From the NCBI GenBank assembly GCA_964036275.1, contig OZ038434.1, forward strand, positions 33,181,779 to 33,245,778: DNA of 64,000 bases. The letters are read 5' to 3'. This DNA is from Litoditis marina. Lineage: Eukaryota; Nematoda; Chromadorea; Rhabditida; Rhabditidae. Below, piece by piece: positions 33,768-44,122 of the stretch. The position numbers were made by a program, and so were the translations under genes. How positions within the stretch are numbered: the first letter of the stretch is position 1; each line of letters starts with the position of its first letter. The notes below the pieces were generated by a model. That model made no database searches, was not told the origin of the DNA, and worked only from the letters and a program-made list of their open reading frames with translations.

Positions 33768-36523
33768 ATGTTTCTTCCAGTCGTTTTCGCCACAGTCTCA
33801 ACTGCTTTGGCGTGCTCGCCCGGCTATACTCCGGTTATTCCGGGTATACCAGGTATAATAATATTATGTTTTTTTCTCATTTTTCATAATTCTAAATAAC
33901 AGGTAAAATAAGATGAAGACCTGTCGAATTCTATTCTCAAACAGTTGTAGACTGTTTCAGTAGGAGAAAGACACGTCTTCGGCTCAAATACTCAAAATGC
34001 ATAACATTAGTACGGCTCAATCAGTAAGTAGCATGCCGCACTAGCCGAAACATTTACCAAAATATGCAAAATTATAAGTTTGTATCGAATTCTCACCTAA
34101 TGAGCATTGCTTTTTGTTCACTCCCAATAGTGATGAGCAGTGGCAAGAAAGGTTACAAAAACCAGCAACATTTCTTCAAATTACGGTTGAATGAAGAATC
34201 AAAATATGTATTCAACCGTATGAGTCAAATTATAGAGAAGTATTTAGACACCAACCGAACCCAATAAAGATCAGAAATATTGCACCTCTCGCTTTTGAAC
34301 CCGATGAACTTCTAGGTACCGGCTCATCATCAACCAGTGCCGAACTTACCCTACGTGTAGCGCCACCCACTGGCTGGACCTGGGCGATGAAGCCTGGTTT
34401 CGGTCAGAGCATTGATATGAGCTCTGCTAAAAGAAAGGCTGAAAACGATGTGAAGGCCGCGGTAGGTCTCATTCGTCGAATATAGCGTTACCCTATAATC
34501 TGAAAGTTATGAAAGTTTCAAAAATCTCAAAAAGTTGATTAATGTCATCCAAAAATAATTGGAGATCCAAAATCAGCATAATATGAAGCCTGAAAACTCA
34601 ATGGTCAAAATTGGTGTGAACGCTATGTTTAACAAGTGGAGCGCTATACCGTTCATTTCTCCAATAATGACAGCAAACGGCTTAAACGACTGAGTATTGC
34701 AAAGTTTTTATTTCACGCCGGCAAATCAGAAGGAGTGTAAATCAGAAATACAGAGGAGCGAAGGGTTGTACGGAGCGTTGCCTCTCAATCGCAAATCTGC
34801 AGTGCTCAACACACGCAGTTTGATGGATTCATCCTAAGTTCCATAATATAAGACGCAATAATTTCAATAATTCAATTTTTGATACAGACTTTTTTCACTT
34901 TTACCCCATAAGATTACTTTTTGTGTCCTAGTCTTCCCAATCATTGAAAAGGGGAAAAGTGTTTCCTACTTTGTAAATTAAGGAACTTCAAACTCTTTCC
35001 ACTTTTTTTTCTCGCAAAATTAGATCGCAGATTCTTATATTATTCGTATCACCTTCATAGTCGTCGTCAACGGAAAGGCGGGAGGGTACTGTATATCCCA
35101 TTTTCCGCTGTGTACCCAGACATGTCCTCGATTCCAGAGCTTTCCAGTTATGTGCTCTAATGGCGCGTGGTTAGCGCCCTGCTTCGAAACTTTTGCTGGC
35201 AGGTTCGATTCCGGCAAGAGACAGAAATTTATAAGTGTGGCACTCACTATAGGTGGCAGTAATTCTGGTCGACAACAAGTTTGCTGCCGATGCGCTGAAG
35301 GTGAAGACTGACTACGACGGAGGCGTTGAGCTGTATGGTCTGCGCGAAGCGTGCAAACCGGATACAGCGCTCGGAGACAGCGACGCTAAACCTATCAACA
35401 CCTTCATAACACAACAGGGTTAGTCAATAAGGAAAAATACAATTATAGTTTTCCTGCATGGCATTCAAACTAGAATGCGTACCAATTTCATAAATTATCT
35501 GCGTTATGTGAGGTTCGAACCGGGGTTGAAAGTCTGGGAGGCGCAGTCGCTATCCACTACACCAACTGCGCTTATAGCAACTTTGTAGACTAATCGACTA
35601 ATCGTACATATGTGTTCTTAACACAGCACAGAGTGGAATACTCAGTATACCCCAGATTTTCTTCATGCGACAACTATATGTAGATGATCTCAATTTTTAC
35701 ATATTTCAGCATTCCTTAGTATAGAATCGAATGTTCCAAACAAGTCAAAATCATCCTGAATCAGGGTAGAAATGATTGTGAGTATAATATTATACTCACT
35801 AAGCACATCAACTCAATAGTTCTTTCTATATCGGTTTATTGCTTTTTCCTTACAGGTGCGGTTCTACAAACATGTCTCATTCCGACCAACGAAATAGAGG
35901 GTACAGTAGCCCAATTCTCCCTGCAAATAACCGTCACCGTTACAGCCAATGTGGTTCGTTTTTACCCTACTTCAACAGCCCAAACTTCTCATCAACGAAA
36001 CCATTTTCATATTGAAGAACCGATTAAACTTGGTTGTATTACATAATTGAAACCATTTTTAAAGCAGTTGTCACTTCACTCAGTTGCAGGTGTTCGACTT
36101 ATGTGTGAACCATCTTATGAAAACTTTTTTGAAATATCGATTTTTCTGTCAAAAAAAGTAAAAAAAATTATTCAAAATAATCACACCTTCCAGGTGCCAG
36201 GAATAAGTCATTCAAAATTAAAAGTCATTAAAGTAAAAGTCATTCAAAAGTAAAAGTCATTAATTCACTTTTAGTCAGGATTTGAAAATTACGAATTTGG
36301 TCAAAACTTTATTTTTAATTCTCAACTGTTTCTGTACTTAATGACTTTTACTTTCGAATGATTTTTTCTTTAATGACTTTTAATTTTGAATGACTTATTC
36401 TGGTTGCCCACTTTCCAGGCCGTCACACAGACCCAATGGGATCAGCTGGCAGCTAAACTTCAGGAGAAGCTGGAAGCAAAGAACGCCGTATTCGTCGAAA
36501 ATATCAGTGCCGATTTGGCATGA
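33768..36523 (+). CDS. Small secreted nematode-type protein, five exons
   Basis: Coding exons: 33768-33852, 34316-34461, 35253-35418, about 35856-35953, 36419-36523; about 200 residues, TGA at 36521. One exon-4 boundary carries a 1-nt bookkeeping uncertainty. Seen: a signal peptide, residues 1-15, followed by CSPGYTP; a Gly/Ser/Thr linker; a TLRVAPPTGWTWAM segment; Ala/Lys-rich helical stretches; later, VTVTVTANV and a C-terminal helix. No transmembrane segment follows the signal, so export is likely. Known: nematodes have families of small secreted proteins with an N-terminal Cys-Ser/Thr linker and a WTW-containing alpha/beta domain of unknown function, and this resembles them. Function is unknown. 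The acceptor of exon 3 is at the edge of a tRNA-derived repeat, and intron 4 holds a palindromic repeat (36194-36408). Confidence 0.82.
35051..35252 (+). repeat. SINE-like repeat 2, copy B
   Basis: Second copy of the 32281-32483 repeat, in intron 2 of the secreted-protein gene. Its last bases, CACTCACTATAG, supply the 3' splice site of the next exon. Confidence 0.75.
35505..35585 (-). repeat. tRNA-like relic
   Basis: On the minus strand: A-box-like TTGGTGTAGTGGATAGCGAC and B-box GGTTCGAACC, but no consistent anticodon or acceptor stem. Probably a SINE head or tRNA pseudogene, in intron 3 of the secreted-protein gene. Confidence 0.55.
36194..36408. repeat. AAGTCATT palindromic element
   Basis: GAATAAGTCATTCAAAATTA at the left and its complement ending GAATGACTTATTC at the right, with AAAGTCATTAA-type repeats inside both arms. 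It occupies the 3' part of intron 4 of the secreted-protein gene, ending about 10 bp before the exon. Confidence 0.75.
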
Positions 36524-36648
36524 AAAGAAACTTTAGAAAGTTTGTAATGTTTGTATATACCTGATATATTATGTATTTAAGTTCACATATTTGCGTTTGG
36601 GACTATATTCGGTGGTTGGTGATTGTGACTATATTTTTGTACATAGGG

Positions 36649-36654
36649 AATAAA
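36649..36654 (+). terminator. Polyadenylation signal of the secreted-protein gene
   Basis: AATAAA about 126 nt after the stop codon at 36523, in a typical position. The convergent OGG1 gene ends at 37283 on the other strand. Confidence 0.6.
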
Positions 36655-37089
36655 GGTGTTGGTATAATTCCGTTTTTCTACCGTTTTTAATATTCAATCA
36701 CTCGATTTCAAATCTTCATAAAAACAACAGTACTTAGCATTGAGGTGGCAAGATTGTCAGACATTTGAAAGAAACCGAGAATAGTCACTGAACCTATTAG
36801 TAATTTAGTACTTTTACCGATACACTCACTATAAAAGCAGAATTACTAAGAAAAACGGAGATCAAAGTTGGATATACTGTAAATCCTGAGAATCCAAACT
36901 GTAACAAAACAACAACACATGACAAGAAAAACAGAAAACGTAAAATGAACCAGTCTAGACAATCTGAAAAAACGATACTATGAAAACAATTTTTCAGAAA
37001 TCTATCGAGGATGGCTGCAAATCTCTAGAATTATCTGTATAAAATCTCTCGAAAAAAAGTCTAAATTTTCAGAAAATCAAACGATATAA

Positions 37090-37330
37090 GAACCCTATTT
37101 TCGGCCTTTTTTCTTTCCTCCCTCCAGTAACACACATAGGAACAGAAGGTACTCCCATTTAAAAAATTATAAACGGTGTACTGTTTATATGGAATTCTAA
37201 CCAGATGTAGAAGGAGCGAACCAAAAATTCAGAGGTAATGTCAGAAAATCAATCAATATCTATAAAATCCACTATGATAAACCTATTTCCGAGCCTTTTT
37301 CTTCTTTGCTCCTCCCTCTTTTTTCTCTGA
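37090..37330 (-). repeat. Decayed copy of the end of OGG1
   Basis: The stretch around the OGG1 stop (ACCTATTTCCGAGCCTTTTT and CTCCTCCCTC) reappears about 180-200 bp further downstream as CCCTATTTTCGGCCTTTTTT then CTTTCCTCCCTCC, together with flanking CAGAAAATCAA. Confidence 0.6.
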
Positions 37331-40066
37331 CACCCTCTTCTGAGCCAGTTGTGCATTGAACAACACGGCCTGCGCCCAACCAGCATAGTCACCAAATTTC
37401 TCGATGTAGAAAGAGCCTAAAAATCAATAAATCATAAATCAATAATCCATTAATGTAAACGTGTGTAGCCTTCTTATCATCATGGAATTGCCTAGACAGT
37501 CAAATAGCTACATGAAACAAATAGTCAAACATTTTCTCTGATTGCAGCCCAACTTCGTATATTTTCGCTCTCTCAATCTCAAAAAATTGTTCCATAAAAA
37601 ACTCATAAATCTGTCAACGACGACGTATCGAGATTAGAAGAGGTTGTCAATAACCCACCAATATCCACGTGCATGGCCGGGGTGAGCGATTTGCCGGCCA
37701 AATCTTTTCGGTAATCACGAACGGTGGTCTGGAAATTACATGCATTATAAATAAACATAATGAATTCGATGTAAATTAAAATTATCGCTTTACAGTGGTG
37801 AAACTACATTAACGTAAACTATAAACATTTGAACAATTCTATCATTTTCCCACCGAAGTTCTTAACTGTAGAACTACAGAGCTTGCGGGTCAACAAAAAT
37901 TCTAAGCCAAGGGGTTTCCAATCATTCGGTTTGGATTAGCTGGAGTACAACTTAGAAATGATATCGTTGACCTAGAAATGACAAAGACTATACCTTGAAT
38001 ACATGCGTATCGATTGGCACCACTTCGTGTCTGCGTAGACCCATCAGACAGATACAGTCAGCCACCTTAAAATGAAATTTTCAGTAAAACTTCGACACTT
38101 GGATAGGTCGGCTACAAGAGACAGAAAACGTGTACATCAATTAGACAGCCTGCGTCTCGCTGATCTACACGCTCTCTCGTCGGGATAAGGCTGATCTGCT
38201 CGAGAAATGCCGGACAGCTGGCTGGAAATTGCCTGGCTGGAAATTGCCTGAGTGTCAGATGAATCCTTTTTCGATCCCCTTTTTGGTTTTTAAGACTTCT
38301 TTTACGACAAGTTTCAAGAACAATTGGTCGATGAAAGATAGCTTTTAAAAATACTAAACTAGTTTCTCAATTAACAAAATTTTGTCTAAATTTAGTAAAT
38401 TTAAGCGAAAATCTCATCGAAGGCAATTCGCACACAATTGGCCAGTCATTTTTGTAGCGACGAGAGAGTGTGCGGGTCAGAGACACGCAGATTTCTGCCG
38501 CCTGGATTTTTTATTCGACAAATAGCCAACCTTCGGTCCAATACCGGATAATTGTCTCAGCTTCTCCTTCACTTCTTTCAAGTCGAGATCGCGAAGTTTG
38601 ACAAAATGGTCCTCGTCCACAAGTGATAGGGCCTTCACGGTATTTCTGGAACCAGTGTCGAATTTAATATTTCTTGTCTCTTCAAAACATTTTTTTTATA
38701 GCGGGAATTTTTCCGAATCCGATCTAGCAACCGTTCAATTGGGTACTGGGTAATTGTAAATACAGTAGATTTCAAGTAATCTGAAACGAAACGGGATATT
38801 CACATTCAACATAGAGAAATATCGTAATAATGGTGATTCTGATATGTTCGACACGTTTCACGTGACTGAACACGTGACTGAACACGTGACTGAACACGTG
38901 ACTAACAATAGATAGAGCACTCGAAATAGACTTACGCTATGTATGCAGCCCTGTATCCGAAGCCGTCTTGGCGCAACTGCGATTCCATGGTAGAGACTCC
39001 GACAGCCAGCTGGCTCACTGAATTAAAAATATAACCTAATAAAGATTACGAATCTTGTAAACCGGAAATAACGGCAAACATTATGCAAATATTATACCGT
39101 TTTGTCTGGGTAGTGAATAGCTGTTGATATAAAAATTTCATTTATTTTTGAATCTTGAATAAGGAAAAACGTGTATAAAATGTATGCTTCGGTTTTGTTG
39201 ACAAATTTTCCAATCAATACCTATCTTACCTGTTGGAAAGGAGTGTAGAAGTTGGGGATGTTCCACAATTATTGATTTATCTGCAGGGGAAACTTTGGAA
39301 TCCACAGTCAATGGTTTGCCGTACAGTGTACACAACCGATTGACCATCTCTGGAAACAAGATGTTCACCAGTTATCTATTCGGTTTCAAGTCGCTTCGGT
39401 TCTTTTCCAAAATCTTGAGTTCCCTTTGGTGCTTAGCCAGAAAAAACCGTAGACAATTTTAATAATTTGGCCAGTTTTCACTAAAAGTGTTGTATTTTTT
39501 GACTCGGTTTATCCGAGAAGAATAAGGTTCTATTGAACTATAGTAAGGTTTTACCCTTTGTGGTTCCGGACATTGACTAACCAAACCAGAAAACCAACCC
39601 CAAAACCACCGAATCAAAAACCAATCGAACCGAACCAAAATCCGAAACTCCAAAAACCAACCAAACCAACAACTAACACCCACAAACGGGGGTGAACACA
39701 AAGTTCACTCCTTGGTCAGTACGACCCCCCCCCCTCTCTAAAAAAATTGCAATTTACCGAAAAACTTTTTTATGTTGCAAAATGTCGTGAAAATTCATCG
39801 AAAATTTCAAAAAACCACCGTATTTTGAACTTTTTCTGCCCCTGCAGACCATTTACGACACCCCTCCTGGAAATTGGCACGGCGTGCAACCTGTGGTCGC
39901 CCCTGCCCACAAATTCAACATCAAAGCCCTCAGAACTTACTAGAAATCCGCTTGATATTGTTGTTGGCCGAGCAAATGAACGCGAACAACGTCTCCAGTG
40001 GGTCCTGGTCGAGAATTCGAATGCCCTGAAAATCAACAGAATAATCAATAATAGTACTACTACTAC

Positions 40067-40097
<31 letters not shown>

Positions 40098-40968
40098 TAC
40101 AATTACAATAATATCATCAGGGAAGTGTGGCGCTAACAAATTGGATATTCACAGTCTTTGCAACTGCACATAGCATAAAGTGATACATACATTAATCTCA
40201 CTCTCTGTCTCTCTCTGTCTCTCTCTCTTTCTCTATTTCTATCTCTCAGTCTTTCTCTCAGTATCCCTATCTTTCTCTGTGTTTGTGAATTACCTTGAGT
40301 TGTTTCTGATCCTCCAGCAGACTTTTGATGTGATCATCAGCTGCGCTCCACTGAGTGTACAACTTCTCCAAATCAACGTCTGCCTGAAAAAAAATCGATA
40401 AAACTGCGAGAAAAATCGATAAATGAAAGTGTGAAACATACATTTACTGTAATAATTTTCCTCATTGGCGCATTTTCAATAGAAAGAGTTTTTATTGTCC
40501 AAAACGCAAAACATTGCATCGGCCGGGAATCGAACCCGGGCCGCCCGCGTGGCAGGCGAGCATTCTACCACTGAACCACCGATGCTACGATTCACAAGGA
40601 TCGGGTTTCGTATACGCGCTCCTTTGATAACAAATACATATCAGACCAATAATCAACTGAATGAAGCTAGTGTAACACCAATATAGTTTGAATCACTCCT
40701 ACGTGTATAAAAACTTCAAAACCCCTCAAATTGGACCGAATTCGAAAAAAAAACTCCGTGAATCTAACTAGATCACGCAAAAACTGACGTTTTCTAGTTT
40801 TAGGCAAACTTTAGGTTTAGAAACGCTTACCTGAAGATATTCCCTCAAAACGGCATCGTGGTTTTCCTTACAATTCGACAGGGAGGCAAGCACATTGAAC
40901 TCGATCTGAAAATCCCTTGAACCATCGATAAAACCTTGTAAACCGCACAAAGTCGTATAAAATTAATA

Positions 40969-40999
<31 letters not shown>

Positions 41000-42534
41000 T
41001 ACCATTATTATTATTATTGTTATTATTATAACAACTCCGCTTCCTAACTTTAGAAGGTCACGCTTCGAACAGAATCTTGACACATATAATGAATCTGCCC
41101 ATTTTCAGTATACAGTTTTCTCTTCCCAAAGTAACCCTATACGGTGTTTGCAACCCTATCTCGCTGAGTTTGTACTTTGATCAAATAGATCGGATTCCGT
41201 GCTTTCGGCGTGTAACGAGTTCAAACTACAACGAAAATATAATAGAGAATATATATATATTACCTACCTCATTCTCATTCTTTCGTCTAATCTTCCAGAA
41301 CCGATCGCGCGCCGTGCCGTAGTAGCTGTTCTCATGCAGGATCCATCTGGAAATGAAGAATACAACAATAAACAGTAATTTCGGAACTGACAGGGAATTT
41401 CAATACGTGAAGTTTGAGTTTTTTATACACTCTGACATAGTTTCATTTTCGTTGTAATTCTCCAGCCTGAATAGCACAGTACATTGTAGTCGACACTATC
41501 TCACTGAAAACCACGTGTGCTCATAAAGTCGTCATTAAACTTTCATGGTTACTGTACCACTCGACCCAGAAACAACGAGAACTAATGGAATGACCAAATT
41601 TTTGTTGTAGTTTGATCTCGATCCGCTATAATTCCCGAATTTCGATCGAACAGTAACTGGATCAAACTACAAAGGCAAAATACACCGTATAAGCCTGGTT
41701 TGAGAATAGCCATCCCTATTTCCCTGTATACCTACCAATAGTATCTCATCAGGGCTTCTCTAGCATCGCAACTGTCTCCAAATTCTTCTTTCAACACTTT
41801 CTTCTTAGCGGCGCTCAATCGTTTTCCCTCAAAACCTTCTCGCACCAAGTCCGAAACAGCGGTTCTCAATCGTTTTTCCCACAACATCAGCTGACTTTCT
41901 TCCTGCGGTCCCGAGACCTCCCTGATAAGCTTCTTGGGTGGTCTTTGTACCCCTTTAAGGGTCTCGACCAGATCTTCTAGTTTACTGTAAACGATCGCTT
42001 TTTCTGGGACCTCCATATCCCGAGCCATCTTCTCAATAGTCTCGTTAGACACTTGATGCTCTGGCGACCGCGACGCGTTCCGCTCGCGCGCCGACTCGGT
42101 CTCGCACGGAAGATACAGTACCCGGAACGCGAATCCAACTGCTCGGGCCATTCGCTCGAACGGGCGTCGCATGCTTTGCAGGTACAAATTGTCGTCCACT
42201 ACCACCAGTGGAGCTACCGTACTCTTTTCGACCTTCGTTAGATGATCTCTTACAGTACCCTCGAATTTCTTTCGCGCGGCATGCGCATCAAACTCGGGCA
42301 GATTTCTTCCTATGACGTCATCAAAAGCGAAAACTCTCGTCGTGTCGGGACACTTTTCCAGAATCTTGGCGCAGAGCCAAGATTTTCCGGCTGCCGGTAG
42401 GCCCATGACGAGTAGGAGGGTCATCTGAATTCAGAAAACTCGAGTTATTGATTTATCGATTACCTGAAGCTTTGTCCGTTCAACAGTACCGCGGAAAGAT
42501 TCAGTTGCACGGTGGATAGCTTCAAAACCGGCAT
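37283..42534 (-). CDS. OGG1: 8-oxoguanine DNA glycosylase, eleven exons
   Basis: Coding exons: 42464-42534, 41268-41346, 40831-40905, 40294-40383, 39941-40025, 39230-39349, 38936-39017, 38531-38645, 37994-38065, 37659-37728, 37283-37416; 330 residues, all phases fit. OGG1 removes 8-oxoguanine from DNA and can nick the abasic site, starting base-excision repair in nucleus and mitochondria. Seen: GQSFRW at 20-25, ICSANNNI at 122-129, the helix-hairpin-helix [11 protein letters not shown] with catalytic Lys239, Asp258 in VPIDTH (19 residues on, as human Lys249/Asp268), and AGWAQAVLF near the C-terminus, followed by a Lys-rich tail that could be a nuclear signal. The start is chosen because ATG directly follows TTCAG and the N-terminus aligns with animal OGG1. 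PSTK lies wholly in intron 1 and a tRNA-Gly in intron 3. Confidence 0.93.
38850..38915. repeat. CACGTGACTGAA tandem repeat
   Basis: Four CACGTGACT units, three of them with a 14-bp period, in an OGG1 intron. CACGTG is an E-box palindrome; any function is speculation. Confidence 0.8.
40515..40585 (-). tRNA. tRNA-Gly (anticodon GCC)
   Basis: A 71-nt cloverleaf: acceptor GCATCGG/CCGATGC with discriminator A, A-box TGGTTCAGTGGTAG, anticodon loop CTGCCAC with GCC at 40551-40553, and T-arm GGTTCGATTCC with full stems. It matches the standard animal tRNA-Gly(GCC) and reads glycine GGC/GGU codons. It sits in intron 3 of OGG1 on the same strand. It has its own internal pol III promoter; the T-run expected just past the 3' end is not obvious in the first bases. 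Confidence 0.95.
41590..41692. repeat. TTGTAGTTTGATCTCGAT palindromic element
   Basis: TTGTAGTTTGATCTCGATCC at the left, GGATCAAACTACAAAGGC at the right, with TTCGATCGAAC between. Members of the same family are at about 31016-31110, 32498-32570, 41145-41235, 49640-49750, 57385-57494, 59424-59520, 62793-62850 and 63111-63205. This copy lies between the end of PSTK and OGG1 exon 2. Confidence 0.75.
41732..42424 (-). CDS. PSTK: O-phosphoseryl-tRNA(Sec) kinase, single exon
   Basis: 230 residues, intronless. It phosphorylates Ser-tRNA(Sec), the step before SepSecS makes Sec-tRNA(Sec), so it serves selenoprotein synthesis. Seen: P-loop GLPAAGKS (residues 8-15), FAFDD (32-36), the family signature [20 protein letters not shown] (from 74) and [18 protein letters not shown], then a Lys-rich helical C-terminal domain ending MRYYW. 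It is shorter than the vertebrate enzyme but within the archaeal/nematode size range. The ATG follows TTCTGAATTCAG directly, so trans-splicing at this acceptor is likely. It lies wholly inside OGG1 intron 1, same strand, 39 nt after OGG1 exon 1. If exon 1 were cis-spliced to this acceptor, the OGG1 frame would stop at once, so the two proteins are separate products. Lack of introns would also fit a retrogene. Confidence 0.93.
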   Translation of the reverse strand: MTLLLVMGLPAAGKSWLCAKILEKCPDTTRVFAFDDVIGRNLPEFDAHAARKKFEGTVRDHLTKVEKSTVAPLVVVDDNLYLQSMRRPFERMARAVGFAFRVLYLPCETESARERNASRSPEHQVSNETIEKMARDMEVPEKAIVYSKLEDLVETLKGVQRPPKKLIREVSGPQEESQLMLWEKRLRTAVSDLVREGFEGKRLSAAKKKVLKEEFGDSCDAREALMRYYW

Positions 42535-42951
42535 CTGAATCAATACGAGATGTTTGCAGGAACTGATTGTGGCACCTCGCAACGACTCGTATCGAAAACG
42601 TTAAAGATGAGTCGCGGCGAGGTGTCATGATCAGACGTTTTGATAGTCGATTTCACGCGCTCGTAGACACTTACAGTACGAGTTTGCGGCCAATTTTTCT
42701 CGACTAGTTTCAGTTATCCTGTTTCGCTATGTTCCAACCTTAGAAACTCACAGTAATCTAGGTATAAAGCTTAATGTCATACTGTAAGTCTCTACTTGTG
42801 GGTGAAACAGACTATACTACATTCTCACTTACTCTTTTCTCAGTTTCTGACACGTAAAAAAACGTATGCAAACCCGCAACTGTTGAAATAATACTGGAAT
42901 CTTCTCAACCCATAATGTCGTCCACTTTTCAACTAGAAATATCGTAAAAAC

Positions 42952-42957
42952 TTTATT
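42952..42957 (-). terminator. Candidate polyadenylation signal for TMEM268
   Basis: AATAAA on the minus strand 1.17 kb after the TMEM268 stop. If used, 42950-44122 would be a long 3' UTR; no exon is visible in that stretch. Weak evidence. Confidence 0.25.
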
Positions 42958-44122
42958 ACATCACATCAATGAATAAAAAGTGTCACAACGAAATAAAATC
43001 GATCACAACCCAAACAAGCGCTAATTACAACGGCATTGTACATGGTACATTTGGAAGCCAGGGGGACAATTGACCAGTAATATCACAACTTTGGAGCAGC
43101 TAAAAAAAGGGGGGGGGGGTTATTACACATGACATCACTCTATTCTTCAATATATTGAAAATACATCAAATTTCGTATCCATTCAGTATTTTCACAATGG
43201 CGTTTCGACCAAATAGTTAGGTAACCGAGTGATTCGATTATTTTCAAATTTCAAAAACACCCAAACCAATTGCAAAATCGATTTTTTCCACTATCAGTGC
43301 TGTCGCGTGTTACCACCCCCAAAAAGTCACACAGTAAAAGAAAAACTTGAAAAACCCACTAGATACATCTCTAGTTAAAAAGGGCAGACAATACATAGAA
43401 CTACGAAAATAACCGTTCTAGCATGGCTTGGGATGTCGCGCGGAAGCGTATAATCAATATTATGTACCAAATTCGGAACTCGTCTCGGGATATAACTTGA
43501 AAGCAAGGCACACTAACACAAATATCATAGGTCAAAGATCAATCAATAACAGTCGATTAACATTAAAGACAATGTTACTGAAAAGCCAACTTGATTTACA
43601 AGAACTCTCAGTGAAGACCGAGGTAAAGTGTACAAAAAACGTGTGAAATTGTTCATAAACACGTGTTAAGGTGTGGTTTTGTAAGTTGCACACGTTAGAT
43701 CACGTTATGTGAGAAGAAAGTGTACTATTCACAATTCAAACTACTCTCCGGTCTCCTTTAAGGTACAAACAGTGGTTCGGGGCCTTGCAAACCAAGTTAT
43801 CTTTCATGATCAGGTTATTGAGAAAAGAGCTGTGAGCTATTGAGGTTCATAGAACAAACCAAATAAGACCAAATATTGATTTCCAAAAAGTTGTTGTACC
43901 GTCCAATAGGTGACCTACATTGATTGATTTCAATCGATATATCACAATCAATTACAAATTATGCAGTACAACGTGCAAAAGTGAGTTTAATTCACAACCA
44001 GAACTTTTTTAAGAGAAGATAAGAAAAAACTGGAAAACATGTCTACGAAGCCGTGACTCTCAGGGAAATTAAACTTACAAATTGATGGAAAAAAATCAAT
44101 ATTTTACAATTGCCTCCTGAAT

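Noticed and set aside
39590..39735. ACCAAACC-rich stretch as a possible coding or telomere-like repeat
   Set aside because: Irregular low-complexity sequence in an OGG1 intron with no telomeric TTAGGC unit.
41268..42424. PSTK fused in frame to the next exon through a TGA codon (possible selenocysteine)
   Set aside because: Joining PSTK to exon 41268-41346 creates TGA, but that exon fits OGG1 exon 1 (42464-42534) perfectly in phase and homology, so no recoding is needed.
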